A DNA stretch of 64,000 bases from assembly GCA_905116865.2 (NCBI GenBank), contig CAJHNH020002479.1, forward strand, positions 1 to 64,000, given 5' to 3'. This document shows positions 42,230 through 54,257 of the stretch, piece by piece. Source of the DNA: Candidula unifasciata. Taxonomy: Eukaryota > Mollusca > Gastropoda > Stylommatophora > Geomitridae. A model generated the notes under the pieces. That model was not told where the DNA came from and did not search any database. It worked only from the letters and a program-made list of their open reading frames with translations. The position numbers and the translations under genes are program-made. Every line of letters begins with the position of its first letter. The first letter of the stretch is position 1.

Positions 42230-43015
42230 CTTGATTTTACTTATCAACAGAAAACGGTCAGTAAATCGACACCTCTGAAAGCCCTAACATCATAAAGGGA
42301 TAATCTAAACTGTTTGTTATTACATAGCTGATCAATTTGATTGGCTGTCTTATGGTCTGGTGATTCCAATGTTGCCTTGTGTATTTTTTTATGGGTGAAA
42401 AAGATTCCACCAATAACATAAGGGTTCTCTGCACAGAAATTGGTGAATAATTCTCCATTTTCATTCATTACTCCTAGACCATGTTTTCCCATAATCTCTT
42501 CTTAACATGTATTATCTGATCAAATCATAGCATTTAGGTAGCCCATCAACATTTTTATATTATTCTTTCTTTCATTATTTATAATATTTTGAAGTTGCAT
42601 GGGCAATTCCCCTTTAAGCGACGTATCTTATAGATTTGTTTGTGCATAATTCTGTATTAGCGACATGTTCATCTTCTGTTTCGCTTGTCTCAGTGACGCT
42701 CTTTTCTTATCCTAGACTCACAGCTTTCCATTCTTTTAGTGCCCTCTTTGCTACTTTCGATAGCATCAGGGTCACTGATTTACTGTGGGAAGAATTTTCC
42801 TCTATATGGCATAAGAAAAAAAATAGTTTCCCTTGAATTTAGAATACGCTTTCCGCCCGATCCATCTCAAATTCTCGTTATGCCACCCGATTCTTCTATC
42901 ATCACATAATCCCAAAATACTTATCCTAAAGCGTTTTATTTCCCTTACTACCTCCATTGTTCTTCCTTAATCGTACATATTCTTAACATTCCAGGTGCCA
43001 ATTCTGAAACTGTTT
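42230..43015 (-). pseudogene. LINE-C apurinic-type endonuclease
   Basis: The minus strand has IGTWNVKNMYD (43002-42970, the conserved N/TWN strand) and ILGLCDDRRIGWH. At 42492-42250 it has GKHGLGVMNENGELFTNFCA, IHKATLESPDHKTANQIDQL and LYDVRAFRGVDL. This is the exonuclease-endonuclease-phosphatase fold that nicks target DNA. The catalytic SDH end is replaced by LTVFC near 42250, and the middle is frameshifted. Confidence 0.8.
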
Positions 43016-43290
43016 CTAGGTAAAGGGGTGTGCAGCAACGATCCATACTCCTTTGGGCTTTCTCCGCCCCGTGTTATCTATACTTCCTCTACTAGATCTT
43101 GGTTGGCTGGGTTTTTCTTGCTTCTCTCTTTGACTTATCTATGGATGGTTGGTTTTTGTAGCTATTCTTTTTACGGGATGAGATAGCTACACTCAGACCC
43201 GACCCTACCCTTAAACGCCTCTTACGACATGCCTGGTAGAGTGCACTGTCACTATTCTGTGCTTCACCTGAGGGCCCCGATGACAACTGC
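43016..43290 (-). pseudogene. LINE-C 5' region
   Basis: A minus frame (43286-43092) includes SALYQACRKRRLRVGSGLSV. It precedes the endonuclease on the same strand and is probably the element's N-terminal or 5' leader sequence. Confidence 0.45.
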
Positions 43291-43915
43291 TTACATTCTT
43301 TAAAGTTGTTAATTATTTTTTTTTTTCAAATTAATATATATACAACCAATTATGCACTAAGCTTTTGTTTTACATTTAAGAGCTAAATTCGTCATTTTCT
43401 TGTCTGTGAAATTTTCGCTTCAATAGTAAAGCATATACACTGGCATTTTCTCGTCGATGATAATAATTTCTGTAAAAATCCCGATAGAAAATACAGTTTT
43501 GTTTTTTATCTTGAAATTTAATCGGATAACATTAGTAAATGATGGCACATACCTTTATCTTTAAACAAACATATATTTACGATAGAATACACCTTTGCAA
43601 CAACCAAAAAAAAATTACTTTAGTTCTCAACTATATTAGTGTTAAGTGTGACACCTGAGTTATATTCAAGTCAGGTGAAATAAGAGTTAATAACAATGCT
43701 TTCATTTCACAATAAAGTCAATTTATCGTCACCAGGAGGTGTTTTAACACTTAACCTGTAGGTAGAGCTACCTGACCATTTTACCCTACAACTGCCTGTC
43801 TTGTACCTCTATTTAATTTCTTGTCTATCTACATAAAGGCATATGTATTTTCTTCTTAAATTATTGGAATTATTTACTACTTGACCCTTTGTCCAGTTGC
43901 CTGCCTTTAAGTATC
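43291..43915. other. non-coding, nothing recognised
   Basis: AT-rich with T-runs. No supported feature. Confidence 0.5.
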
Positions 43916-44175
43916 TTTTCTGTGTGCATTGTGTGTGTGTGCTTTTGAGTGCCTGGTGTGTTCATGCGTGTGTGTGTGTGTGTGTATGTGTGTGTGCTTG
44001 TGAGTGTGTGGTTTGTGCATGAGCGTGTGTGTATGTGTGTGTATGTGTGTGTGTGCTTGTGAGTGTGCGGTGTGTGCAAGAGCGTGTGCGTATGTGTGCG
44101 TCTGTGCTTGTGAGTGTGTGGTGTGTGCATGAGTCTGCGTGTATGTGTGTGTGTGTGTGCGTATGTATTTGTGTG
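43916..44175. repeat. TG-rich minisatellite, about 4 units of 50-60 bp
   Basis: Repeated TGCTT(G/T)TGAGTG(TGTG)GTGTGTGCATGAG blocks separated by (TG)n. Confidence 0.8.
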
Positions 44176-44239
44176 CGTCTAAGCGTGACTTAGGTTGTGA
44201 TTAAGCAATGCTTTATTAAGTATTCTGCACACTACTTTG

Positions 44240-44720
44240 TTTTAAAATATTTTTTTTAATGTATGCAATCTATACTTTGCCTATTGGATTGGTCTTTGTC
44301 GTTTTCAGTTAAATCCATCTTCTATTACTGGTCTACCTATAAATTCTAGTATTATTTCAAATATCTTTACAGTATGTCTCCAGATGGAGATGCCCCTATA
44401 TGTTTCACAGTTTCGTATGTCTCTTCTTTTCTATCACACGGGGACAATGATTGCTCTCCGCCAGTCACTTGCAACCTTTCGTGCTTCCCAAGCTATTTTG
44501 AAGATTCTGGTCAATCAACTGTTGATGTTGTCTTACATGCAAGGAGCATTTGTGATGTAATACTATCTATTGCCACTGTCGTTTTCGTTTTACTTTGTTT
44601 AAGGGCATCATCAACTTCAGATTCCAGTATCTTTGGTTCATGTTCTTTTGAAGATTTGCTTTGGCATGGTACTTTATACGGTGTTCCGAAAGTCAACTGC
44701 TTACTGAAATATTCTTTCAA
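44240..44720 (-). pseudogene. LINE RT N-terminal fragment
   Basis: The minus strand reads EPKILESEVDDALKQSKTKT, TVAIDSITSQMLLAC, then in a shifted frame WEARKVASDWRRAIIVPV and CETYRGISI. These are the finger-domain motifs (E-V-x-x-A-(I/L)...D-x-I; W...A-x-(I/V)-P-(I/V)...YRGIS) of AP-endonuclease LINE RTs. Stops are present. Confidence 0.6.
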
Positions 44721-44739
44721 TCTGTTTTTAATATCTTAA

Positions 44740-45157
44740 CCGCTGGCGAGTGGTCTCTTCTGACATCACGGCCAGCCACTTATAGAAAGCGCAGACTGCG
44801 GCATTTACATGTTTTCTTTCCACGGTATTTTTGTATTTAAATTGAGTGTGTGTTAACTTGAACAAAGTTACAGTAATCCAATGTTCAGTTTATCAGTCCG
44901 GCCTATGCTTCTGTCTCTGTGTTTATCGGTTTTCGCAGCCATAAAAAAAAAAAAAAAATAATTGTAATTGAGATGCTTGCACTTTAAATTTATGTGGACA
45001 GTTGAGACAGTCTTATGTCAGTAAAGATAACATTTGTGCTGCTCTGACGTACAATAATAAACTACCATTTACTGTTTGACACTGGTAGCTAGGAACCATT
45101 GCAGGCAACGATTAGGAGTCACACCTGGCCGTAGATACGTTAAAGGCTAGAGGCATA
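44740..45157. other. non-coding
   Basis: A poly-A run at 44943-44958. No gene. Confidence 0.5.
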
Positions 45158-45815
45158 CTATGAATCCAACATGTTGAATGCTAAATACAAAGCGCACAAT
45201 TGATTAGCGATTAGGGAAGAGCACCAACATTCCGGAGAGATTGATAGATGTTCTAATCTCCTCCTGAAAACCTCCACAAGTGTGGAATGATCGAAGAGGC
45301 TTGTTTTGTTTTGATTAGTCGAACGTGTCCTCTTAGTTAAATACTGCTTTCGTGCAGCTTCGGACAGCACCTCCATGCATGTCAACCTAGTCATGCATGG
45401 CCTTTGCCGTGTTCAGCTCGTGGCATTGGCATAATCGCTCCTGTCCAGTACCAGGCCATCTCTAGCAACCACAATGTCTGCTAGATAATCTGCACGCTCG
45501 TTGAATGACATAGCACAAAGATAAAGGTTATTTTAAAGTACTTGACGTGTCAATCCGATCTTGTTCTGCTGAAACCAGACGTGATTTTTTTAAGGCATCC
45601 TTTTTGTGAGACTGCAAGTTGTAACAGCAAGACACCTCTCATCTCCTTGATGGATCTTTCCGCTCACCCCCTCCCCCTCCCCCCCCCTCCCCACACCTCT
45701 GAGCTCACAGTGAATACCGATGCACTTTACCAGCTCTATAATATTGATCCGTCCTTGAATAGTGCAGTAGCACCCATGAATTAATAGAAGCACTTGATAG
45801 ACGAACACCGGTAAA
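45158..45815 (-). pseudogene. LINE RNase H fragment
   Basis: The minus strand has ALFKDGSIL (45765-45740, FxDGS motif), a broken middle with a G-rich stretch (45660-45695), then MSFNERADYLADIVVARDGL (45512-45455; NE-x-AD is the last RNase H motif). Frame broken at several points. Confidence 0.55.
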
Positions 45816-45887
45816 TTGCCTTATATCCAAAATAAAGCATGGTTTGATTTGGTCTGAACAAGGGTTAAACATCATGGCACAAGTGTA

Positions 45888-45975
45888 GTAAACCCATAAG
45901 TGTTCCGTTCTACTTCTAACTCAAGCCGGAGTCCAAAGTGCACGAACTTCGTAGCACCGGTGTGGATCCTGAACT
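45888..45975 (-). repeat. short dispersed repeat shared with 30.7 kb
   Basis: CCATAAGTGTTCCGTTCTAC, CTAACTCAAGCCGGAGTCC align with 30722-30830. Probably LINE debris continuous with the RNase H fragment. Confidence 0.45.
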
Positions 45976-45984
45976 TTTTGTGGG

Positions 45985-46235
45985 TATATTTTTTAATCTT
46001 CGAATTTAGCATGTGCATCGCCGTTAGGCTACTCTTTTCGATTTTCAACTGCCAACAGATAATAATTTATTATTTTTCCGTGAATATCAAACAACACAGG
46101 TGTCCAGTCTTACTACCCAGAGACTAGAGGAAATTACTAGAGGCCCACGTGGAAAAATCTCACTAGTCACCGGGGCCTGAACCCGGGACCTCGAGACGAC
46201 TCAGCCCCCATCTCCCAGTTAAAAACATGGCTAGC
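45985..46235 (-). mobile_element. SINE-3 copy 1, tRNA head and shared body
   Basis: Minus strand: GGTCCCGGGTTCAGGCCCCG (B box GGTTCAGGCCC) near 46190-46175, then TAGTAATTTCCTCTAGTCTC, CAGTTGAAAATCGAAAAGAG and TAGCCTAACGGCG. The same order occurs at 53925-54170. Confidence 0.75.
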
Positions 46236-46267
46236 ATAATATTGCGTGCACGTGTTCCAGTTTGCTA

Positions 46268-46332
46268 TAAATATGTGTGGGTGTATAAGTGTGTGTGTAT
46301 GTGTGTGTGTGTGTGTGTGTGTATGTGTGTTA
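46268..46332. repeat. (TG)n microsatellite
   Basis: TG repeat with TA interruptions. Confidence 0.9.
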
Positions 46333-46589
46333 GTGAGTAAATTTTCACCAAGTAAACTGACTAGCAGTTTTAAAAAAATACAGATAAAACGCATAAAATG
46401 CATATAACATGTTACATGTTTGCATGGACTTTGTATGAACCATTTTGAGAAGAGTTTGCAAAAACATAAAGCGATATTTACATGCGCAGCCCGCTGTGAA
46501 CAAACATAATAGACATGATTAAATTTTTTTTAGGGCACTGGTCGTCATCTCATTATCCTATAAACTGAGTATAATTGGGTCACCAGTTT

Positions 46590-47190
46590 CTATTGATGTC
46601 TAATCAGCTCTCTCCACCTTTGGCGTTCAGTTGCGATGAACTTCATGGTTGCATGCCTGAGGACTGTCCAGTCATGTATGTTCTTTAACCAGGTTTCTTT
46701 AAAGTCGGAGCCTTCGCCTCTTTCTACTGAGCCCAGCAGTGTTGCTTTTGTGAGGTCGTTAGATCTTATTGCATGTCCAAACCACTTCATGTTTTCCCTT
46801 TTCACTGTAGTTAAAAGAGGGTCATAGTTGCCAATGTGCTGTATAATTATATTGCAAACCTCTTCGTCTGTATTGTGGTCTGTGTATGATATGCCAATTC
46901 TTTTTTGGAAACATTGCATTTTCAATATCAGTATCTCTATTTCGAGTTTACTTTTTAAGGTCCACGTTTCACAACCATATGTAAATATTCTAATAGCTAG
47001 TCCACTGAGCAATCGAATCTTTTTTTTGCTTAAAGTGTTTTTAGATCTCCATAATGTTTGTTGCTTGGCAAGGACAGATGTTGTCTGGGCAATCCTATAC
47101 ATGATTTCTGGTCTTAAACCTAGGTCACTTAAAATTGATCCTCAATGTTTGAAATGATTGACTTGTTCTAATTTGTGACCTTTCCCTGAC
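46590..47190 (-). pseudogene. LINE RT thumb and C-terminal region
   Basis: A 170-codon open minus frame: MYRIAQTTSVLAKQQTLWRS, LSGLAIRIFTYGCETWTLKS, MQCFQKRIGISYTDHNTDEE, NMKWFGHAIRSNDLTKATLL, then W(L)KNIHDWT and ERQRWRELIRHQ-stop. YGCETWTL and W-FGH-x-x-R are hallmarks of the LINE ORF2 C terminus. Upstream (47102-47190) a frameshifted start holds SDLGLRPEI. A different family from LINE-A. 5'-truncated. Confidence 0.85.
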
Positions 47191-48597
47191 ACTTGGCAAA
47201 CCATAATTAAACAGTGATAGTATCCTCTAGCATAGGGTGACGAAAGTAGATAGCTGGTGAAACAGAGGCATAGATGCAACAGCTGATCAATGAAAATTTA
47301 ACGCCCAAATATGATTATTATATACAGACATGGATATAAAGCAGTAGTTAAAACGAATGGGTGTCGTTTTATCGCAAAGATGAATGTAACGAGACTACAC
47401 CCAGTATGAGAAAGGGAGTTGAGGCACTGTTTACCTATGGAGGAAAGTCCAAGATTTAAAAGGGCCTCATTACCATAGAGGTGACAAGGTGTGGGCAAGT
47501 TCATGACCAGAGAGGAGTGGGCTGTCATGCGACACTTAAAGCAGTACATTAATGTGTTTTTAGATAGTGTTACTGTCTCGGATGCAAGTTGTTACTTGTG
47601 CCCGGCTTATCGTTGGTCTCCTGTTGCCTGTGGTCTCTTTTTTTCCTCTCTCCTGTGGGAATCCAGTAGCATTTATTCCTTGTCTAGCGAGTTCTTGAAT
47701 GTAACTCCTAGATACTTCGAAGAGTTAGTTTTCCCACGCATCGCAGGCGCAACAAATACAAAATCAGTGATTATATCAGAGGTGCTAATAACACTAGAAT
47801 CCTATATTACAATATTATCCCAGAAAGAAGCAAATGGCAAACTGAGTCAACTAATTGTAATAAGAAACTCGTTGAAACGTGAGCGAATATGTATTTCATT
47901 GCATTGTATGAAGTACTACAGATAATAGAAAGCGCTAAGTAATAACACTCACGGACTCTGCCGACTGTGAAATACGTACAAACATAACATCTTCATTAAC
48001 ATAAAGCATGCTTATCGTCACCGTCGGTGTGTGCGATTGTTTGTGAATTTTACTATTTTCCTCATTATATGCAACAACAACAACAAAAAAGTATCGCACA
48101 TAAACATGTGATAGATAATTCAACATCAGAAGCAAAGAGATATGGAATTTACTAGTAGCTATGACAATATTTTAACTGAGAACAGATGACAAACACTGAT
48201 ATATTGACCACTGTATGCATAAATATTTGAACAGAAAATATAATTACCTGTTGCTGTGCAGTTGTGTAATGAACGTTGATAATAGGCTTCAATTTAAAAT
48301 ATTAGAATAGAAAAGGGACATGTATCATTTTTTTCCCTTTTTTGACTATATACAATAATATCTTCATATTTATTTATCACATAACATCCAGGATTGCAAA
48401 TTTACTATAAGCTATACTATTTTCTGACATTATAACATTACTATTGTTACTTATTTACTCGTTTAAAAACTAAATTTGATACTTTGATTTCATTTATTAA
48501 TTGTATGAAATTACCTGATTTTGGTTTATTCGAATGGAAGAGCGTTTTCCTGAAACGTATTCAGTTAACGGATTTTTTTCAGCACACATACTGACAT
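47191..48597. other. non-coding, one unassigned frame
   Basis: A minus frame at 47298-47549 (LYGNEALLNLGLSSIGKQCL) looks protein-like but I do not recognise it. It could be transposon debris. The rest is AT-rich. Confidence 0.35.
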
Positions 48598-48804
48598 TTA
48601 ATTTTTTTCCAACATGACCTTGGCTCCCAGGTCGACCCAGTCGTGTATGGGTACTGGGTGCAGTCCAGGGAGATAGAGGCGGCCGGTGTGATGCTGACCA
48701 CATCACACCAACTTGTGTCGATTGTTTATAAAATATAAGACTAGCCCTATATGCCCTATACGCCTACATGCGTGGAAAAGGGTCCTTTACTTTTTTACTT
48801 TACT
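48598..48804 (+). mobile_element. SINE-1 body and 3' end
   Basis: CCTTGGCTCCCAGGTCGACC, GGCGGCCGGTGTGATGCTGA, CACATCACACC, TATAAAATATAAGACTAGCC, CCTATATGCCCTATACGCC and GTGGAAAAGGGTCCTTTACT. The tRNA head is missing. It ends exactly where LINE-A copy 2 begins. Confidence 0.85.
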
Positions 48805-49365
48805 GACTTTTAAGTATCCAGGCACATGAATTACATCTGACGACACAGATACAAAAGAGAATAGGACGGACCAAAACAGCGTTATAATAAATTAGGAATA
48901 CCTTTTTGCAAGAAATCCATGTCAGTGGAGGTTCGAAAATAAATTTTCGCATACTGTTTAGAGCCAGTTTGAACATATGGCTGTAAATCATAGACAGTTA
49001 ATAGTCAAGACGAATGATGTTTGCAGGTATGGTTTTACAGAAGAATTCTTTAAATATCCTGGACAGCTAAAAGGGCAACCCAGATGATGAGAAAGAGGCG
49101 AGACATCGAGGAGAACTTATCACAGGCATCAGAAATACACAGTCATAATTTTTCTTTATTTTATGACAAGACGGAAACTAGCACTTGTGATCACAGGCAA
49201 GATCTGCGGAAAGAGAGACAGAGGAAGGCAATGCGAGAAGATTCTTGACAGCCTGTTGACACGGCAGAGAGGGGATCAATACACGAACTGTTACACGTAG
49301 TTGCACACTGCAAAAGATGGAGAGGCGTAATCGCCCACGCCATGCGACAAAGAACTTGAAAATGA
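48805..49365 (+). pseudogene. LINE-A copy 2, thumb to C terminus, decayed
   Basis: Colinear with 23360-23935: TTTAAGTATC..GG, an AACATATGG(A/C)TGT segment (YGC), TGGTTTTACAGAAGAAT, CCTGGACAGC, GCATCAGAAA, GATCTG(T/C)GGAA(A/G)G and ATCGCCCACGCCA, then a stop. Many substitutions and indels; no open frame. Confidence 0.75.
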
Positions 49366-50159
49366 GGATAGACTTTTTCATAATAAGGTATGATTTAATT
49401 GAATTTACGCTAGCCTGAAGAGGTATTCTTCATAAAACATTATTTCCTTTCTTTATAGGAGTTATCCAATTTTTTAAAATCTTTTTCTGTTACCAAATAT
49501 TGGATTATGTTATAGGGGTGGATTTAAATCTGAAATCATATATTATAAATCCTATTATATTACCTCCACCCCCCCCCCCCCCCCCCGCCCTTATAACAAT
49601 ACATTTCTTTGTTCTATTTAAGTTGTTCTTTCAGTAGAAACTGAATTTACTTCATATTTTTTATAAATAGGTGCAAATAGGTTGTCGATATTCTACTATT
49701 TGTGTTAACTGTTAACATTATTAATTTACATTTCAGTGATTGTAGCAAATTAACAAAAACGAAAACATTAAAAAGTGACATTTTTGTCACAAACTGAAAA
49801 AAAATGCCGTACAGTAACCTCTTAAACTATAAAGACAACATACTATTAATAACAGTTCATTGGTTTAATTTTAATCATGAGTAATTTGGTTTGTTGGGCT
49901 ACAACTAAGAGTCGTATTAACATTCAATAAAGCATTAATTAGCTGAAAGAATGCAATACAGGCTACCGTTAGAAAGTATTACTTATGGACATTGCTCACC
50001 ACGTTACAATACAAGCTAGTGATACTTACCTACATATCTGGCTGCGAACAAATACATAGCTGCTCTGTTAGAACTGACATACATTTATATTTAGGACTTC
50101 CATAAAAATAATATTGTTTTTAAAAACATTATTTACATTTGACTATATACTTCGACACT
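49366..50159. other. non-coding
   Basis: AT-rich with a C-run at 49568-49590. No gene. Confidence 0.55.
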
Positions 50160-50390
50160 TAAGAAGACTTTTCTTCTTTATCCCTTCTTGTGTGTCTTCG
50201 GGATACACGTGAGATGCAAGCTTCCAGTTCAAGCTCTTTTGGCTGCTTTGACCATAAATATGTTGTGCTGTTGTAGAGTTTATCTGATGTTTTCTTTCCA
50301 TGGTAACCTTGGTCTACATCTTGCTCTAGCACCTCTTCTCCTTCTATGCTTTTTTGAGGTTTGGCAATTGATGTTTACTGTTTAGGGGTA
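50160..50390 (-). pseudogene. possible LINE C-terminal scrap
   Basis: The minus strand reads HRRRRGARARCRPRLPWKEN, IRQ(stop)TLQQHNIFMVKAAKRA. The basic RGRxRPR-(W) box followed by a D/E-N-I and an AAK(D)R region resembles other LINE tails here, especially 63590-63510. Confidence 0.4.
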
Positions 50391-51527
50391 GGGTCAGCAT
50401 ATCAGGCGAAGTGTCTATATGTGAATGATTAATGCTTCACCCATATATAGGTAAAAACTACAGTTTCCAAGTCGACCTTCTGGCGACTTATCGGGTTTAC
50501 TACCGGGGAGTGTTTAACTAAAACAGTTCACATAGTCACACAGTACACCAACACCGATAACAGTCAACAGCTAATCACCTTCCCAATACGGAAAGAGCAA
50601 TCTTTATAATCATGCATCAGTGTATTTATTGGTACCAAACACAGAGTTACAATGAAGAGAAATTGGTGATTACAGAACTGTTGTCCATTTAATGCTTTCC
50701 AATACCGATGGGTATACTTCCACGGTGGTATCACCTCAAAGGGCAACACCTAGCTTCGACATGACGTGTCCACAACATTAACATCCTCTGGCTGCAAAAC
50801 CACCTGTTTACACCTAAAAACTGGTACAAACAGCAAGTAATTGGCACTATTGGAAAAGTTCCAAGTATACAGACCCAAAGACACTTACTATTACGGGATG
50901 ATGATGATGATGCTGATGCGAATATACCACAGTACAATGAAGCGGATCATCCGACTTTCAAACCCATAGATCTGAATCGCTTTTGCATATCTGCAGATTA
51001 CATAACATCGCCAAATAATCATACTTACATCTATCAGTAGCTGCAAATAAAAAAGGAAAACGCATCACTGCTCTATTAGAATGTTGTCATCAATTTCCTG
51101 TTACAAATGAAAACAAATACAAAAACTTGATGAATAATTATATTTCTGTTCTAGACTAGCTCACAATCCATTCATTGCCTGGGCCAGAATGCACGGGAAC
51201 ACCTCAGCACATACTACAGTGCTTGCCCCCCCCCCCCCAACCCCCGCCCTCTCCCTTAAAGCAGAACCTATGAGATAACTCATCGTCATAGGCATACTAG
51301 ACAAATTGTTAGTAACCGCTAGGGACATTCTGTTGACGAGCCGGTTGATGGCAGGAACATAACTTAAAGACAAAGCAAAATGACATTTATTGCAATGAAG
51401 ATGCTGAAAAATAGGTTTCCTTGATTATCTTGTTCAAGACGCTCCTTATGGTGTAATGAAATATAGGCAGAAAGGGGTTAAATGAACAAAGCATCCATTT
51501 CAGACCACCACACGGCGTACTAATCCA
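50391..51527. other. non-coding
   Basis: A C-run at 51226-51240. No supported gene or repeat match. Confidence 0.5.
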
Positions 51528-51531
51528 TCAC

Positions 51532-52063
51532 TGTGAGAAATGACAAAAATGGGTGATTAGAAAGCCATGGCCTAGCCAGCTATGCAGAACATCTACACGA
51601 TAACCGCCATGACATCTGACAGTGAGGGATGAAACATTCGACGAGTGCCCGTGAGCAAGCACATGCACTGTGACCAGCTGCAGAGATACGTTCATCCAAA
51701 CGTGACCACCAAAGACAGGTGACAGGGGAGTGATGAAGAAGGTACGCCAGAAAGAGCGGGAAAGCGGGAGAATAAAGTCAGAGCCAGGGACTTGAGAAGT
51801 TGGTTAGCCCCGGAACCGCTTGAGAGGACAGTTAGGGCTGGACCGCTAGAGAAACCGGTTAGAAGAAAACTAGTGTTGTACTTCGTTTAGAAGGATTGTT
51901 AAACTTGGAGTTTAGCTAGAACAGTGATTGAGTAACTCGTAGAGAGACATAAGAATACACAGTTACCAGATAACGAAATGTTCATATACTATTGCTTATT
52001 GAATTTATGAAGTCTCTGTGACGAGAATATTGTGAATAAACCAGCTCTTGTGTAATTGTTACA
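51532..52063 (+). mobile_element. solo LTR, 532 bp
   Basis: Begins TGTGAGAAATG and ends AATTGTTACA (TGT...ACA termini). It is flanked by TCAC at 51528-51531 and TCAC at 52064-52067, a 4-bp target duplication. It contains AATAAA at 52035-52040 about 28 bp from the end, as expected for an LTR polyadenylation signal. No internal retroviral sequence lies on either side. Strand set by AATAAA. Confidence 0.65.
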
Positions 52064-52717
52064 TCACTGGCCTTGTTCTTAAATACGATTGAAGAGAGCT
52101 ACGAACTATATTCATTCACCCTTGGCCGAAATAGGTACATCTATTTCTTGGGGGATGTATAGGCACGTCTGTGCCACAATGGCTCGCTGTCTATTTACCT
52201 CAAATATGGCCATTTAATCAGTCTACACTGTCATGAGAGGTCGCATTAACTGTAACCGTGTATCACTGGATATGTCTGATATAAAATTTAGTAGTTGTGT
52301 GTATTAGCATGCGTCCTCTGTGTAATATTTTTCTCACTCATTTTGAAATATGCCTTTAGCGATCATGAATTTTGTAATTTAATCAATTCTCGTTTAGATG
52401 AATGTCTCTACAGTGTTTAGAGTCTGAAAGCCAATATCAGGATTAGTAAAGGGCACGCCAAGGACTTTGCAGAATAAGCTGTAATTGCACATTATTTCCA
52501 TAAAGAACTGCAAGATTTGTTCTTAGTGGATTAATAATGTTTTGGATTTGAACCTAAACAAATAGTATGATGTCTTATGCAATTGCTGGACCAGTGAAGA
52601 GGCAGAGCCAGTTGACCACTTCGTGTACCCGAGATGCTGGGGCATGAGCATGATTTCACTAGAATAATACTTCAATATCAGGATTTTGAAGACATTACAG
52701 CTTGGAGCAGATTAAAT
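52064..52717. other. non-coding
   Basis: No supported features. Confidence 0.5.
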
Positions 52718-52800
52718 ATCAAATACAAAGTAGGCACTGCCTATCAAGCTCGTGTACTGAATACTCTTTGTGGTTGTGAAACATGGGTAACTTACATTGT
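52718..52800 (+). pseudogene. LINE RT scrap
   Basis: Frame GTAYQARVLNTLCGCETWVT contains the YGCETW-like segment just after the RT thumb in LINE ORF2. About 25 codons only. Confidence 0.4.
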
Positions 52801-53159
52801 CAATGCGGTGTTCACTTGTTGGTGTTATAATAAAGAAAGTAGACAAACAATTTTATCAGCATGCCAAAAATATAGCATTTCCTTAGTGAACACAGAAGGT
52901 AACTATTGTACATATCTTTAAATCGGATGCACATAGAGTATTGTTCTACAGTTCTACCATTTTCGGTGGTTGTTCTTAGGCTTTTTTTTTCACCCAATAT
53001 GATCTTCCACAGAACGTGCGCGCTTTGTGTTGCTTTTTCTATAGAAATCTGAGTGATGGAATTTACATAGCCATTAAGCACTCTCAGTTTTTAACCAACA
53101 TTTTATTTTCGACAAAAACAAATTTTTGTTAATAAATTCCGATTTTTAAAATGGCTACT
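52801..53159. other. non-coding
   Basis: No supported features. Confidence 0.5.
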
Positions 53160-53660
53160 ACGTTTATTCACCATCACGCATCAGGTCCTTTGTAGTACTT
53201 TGCTCTCATCACGGTCTGCCAGAAATCAACTCTGTCTCTTTGCCATCTCTGCCACCTAGTGTACTTTCTTAGCCATGGGGTCACTCATAGCATGTGCCCA
53301 TCTTGGTGCTGATTGACCCCTGCTCCTCCTTTCTGGTACCAGGCCTTCTGCTATTATTTTTTTTTTCAATCGGCTATAGCACATAACATCGCCAAATGGT
53401 TCAGAGAAACGATTTTTTATTAGACAATCTTCTTTGAATTTCAGATCTTTTAGAATGTAAGTATTTCTTCTCTTCTTTGTCCATGGTATTCTAAGAATCT
53501 TTATATAGCGTTCCAGCTGAAAAGCCTCGATTTTTTTTCTTAAGTACTAGGAGATAATCCACCACTCACATCCATATGTTGCTTTAAGGACAATGCATGC
53601 GCTCACAATGTTAATTTCATTTCCTTGCTGGTGCTAAACGAAATAATTGTAATTGTAATC
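53160..53660 (-). pseudogene. LINE-B C-terminal region, longer copy
   Basis: The minus strand has ATYGCEWWII (53580), KKIEAFQLERYIKILRIPWT (53535-53475), KKRRNTYILKDLKFKEDCLI and FSEPFGDVMCY (in place of YFGHVMR). It then reads IIAEGLVPERRSRGQSAPRW and a decayed end. Same family as 7462-7800. Many stops. Confidence 0.7.
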
Positions 53661-53924
53661 TGTGTATTTCTATGGTTATCCTCTTTTTGACTTCTGCCGA
53701 ACTTACATGGTTATTTTTTATAGAGCGTATATATTCAAAGCTTGTGAGATTTTCAAATCTGTAATAATTTATTGTTATTGTTGTGTGACCGCCAGGATTT
53801 TATTTTATTTTTTTACGTGGACACTATTTTATTTTCTTGAAATGTAAAACAGTTTTGATCTTCACTTTGTTTTTGGACGAACATGATGTAATGTTGAATC
53901 TCCTTTACAGTGTTCGAATGGAAG

Positions 53925-54170
53925 ATTTTTAACTTCAAATTTTGCCCGGGCAGCGCCGTTAGGCTACTCTTTTCGATTACCAACTGCCAAGGGATTTTTT
54001 AGATGTGCAACTAATCCTCTTACTACACAGAGACCAGAGGGAAATTACTAGAAATCCACGTAAAGAAATCACAGCCCTCACCGGGGCTTAAACCTGGTGA
54101 TCTCTAGCACTCGAGGTGGACACCATGCCTCAACACCACGCAACCTCTTCCCCCTTTCAGAAACATGCTG
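53925..54170 (-). mobile_element. SINE-3 copy 2
   Basis: Minus strand: B-box-like GGTTTAAGCCCCGGTGAGGG, TAGTAATTTCCCTCTGGTCT, CTTGGCAGTTGGTAATCGAA, AAGAGTAGCCTAACGGCGCT. Ordered match with 45985-46235. The head includes GCATGGTGTCCACCTCGAG, a degenerate A box region. Confidence 0.75.
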
Positions 54171-54257
54171 CTCTTTGTTGTTGTTGTTGTTATTGATTCA
54201 GCGGCACATGAACTTTCGCCCTTTGGCCCAATGCAATGTAGTGGAATTTACATGTTT

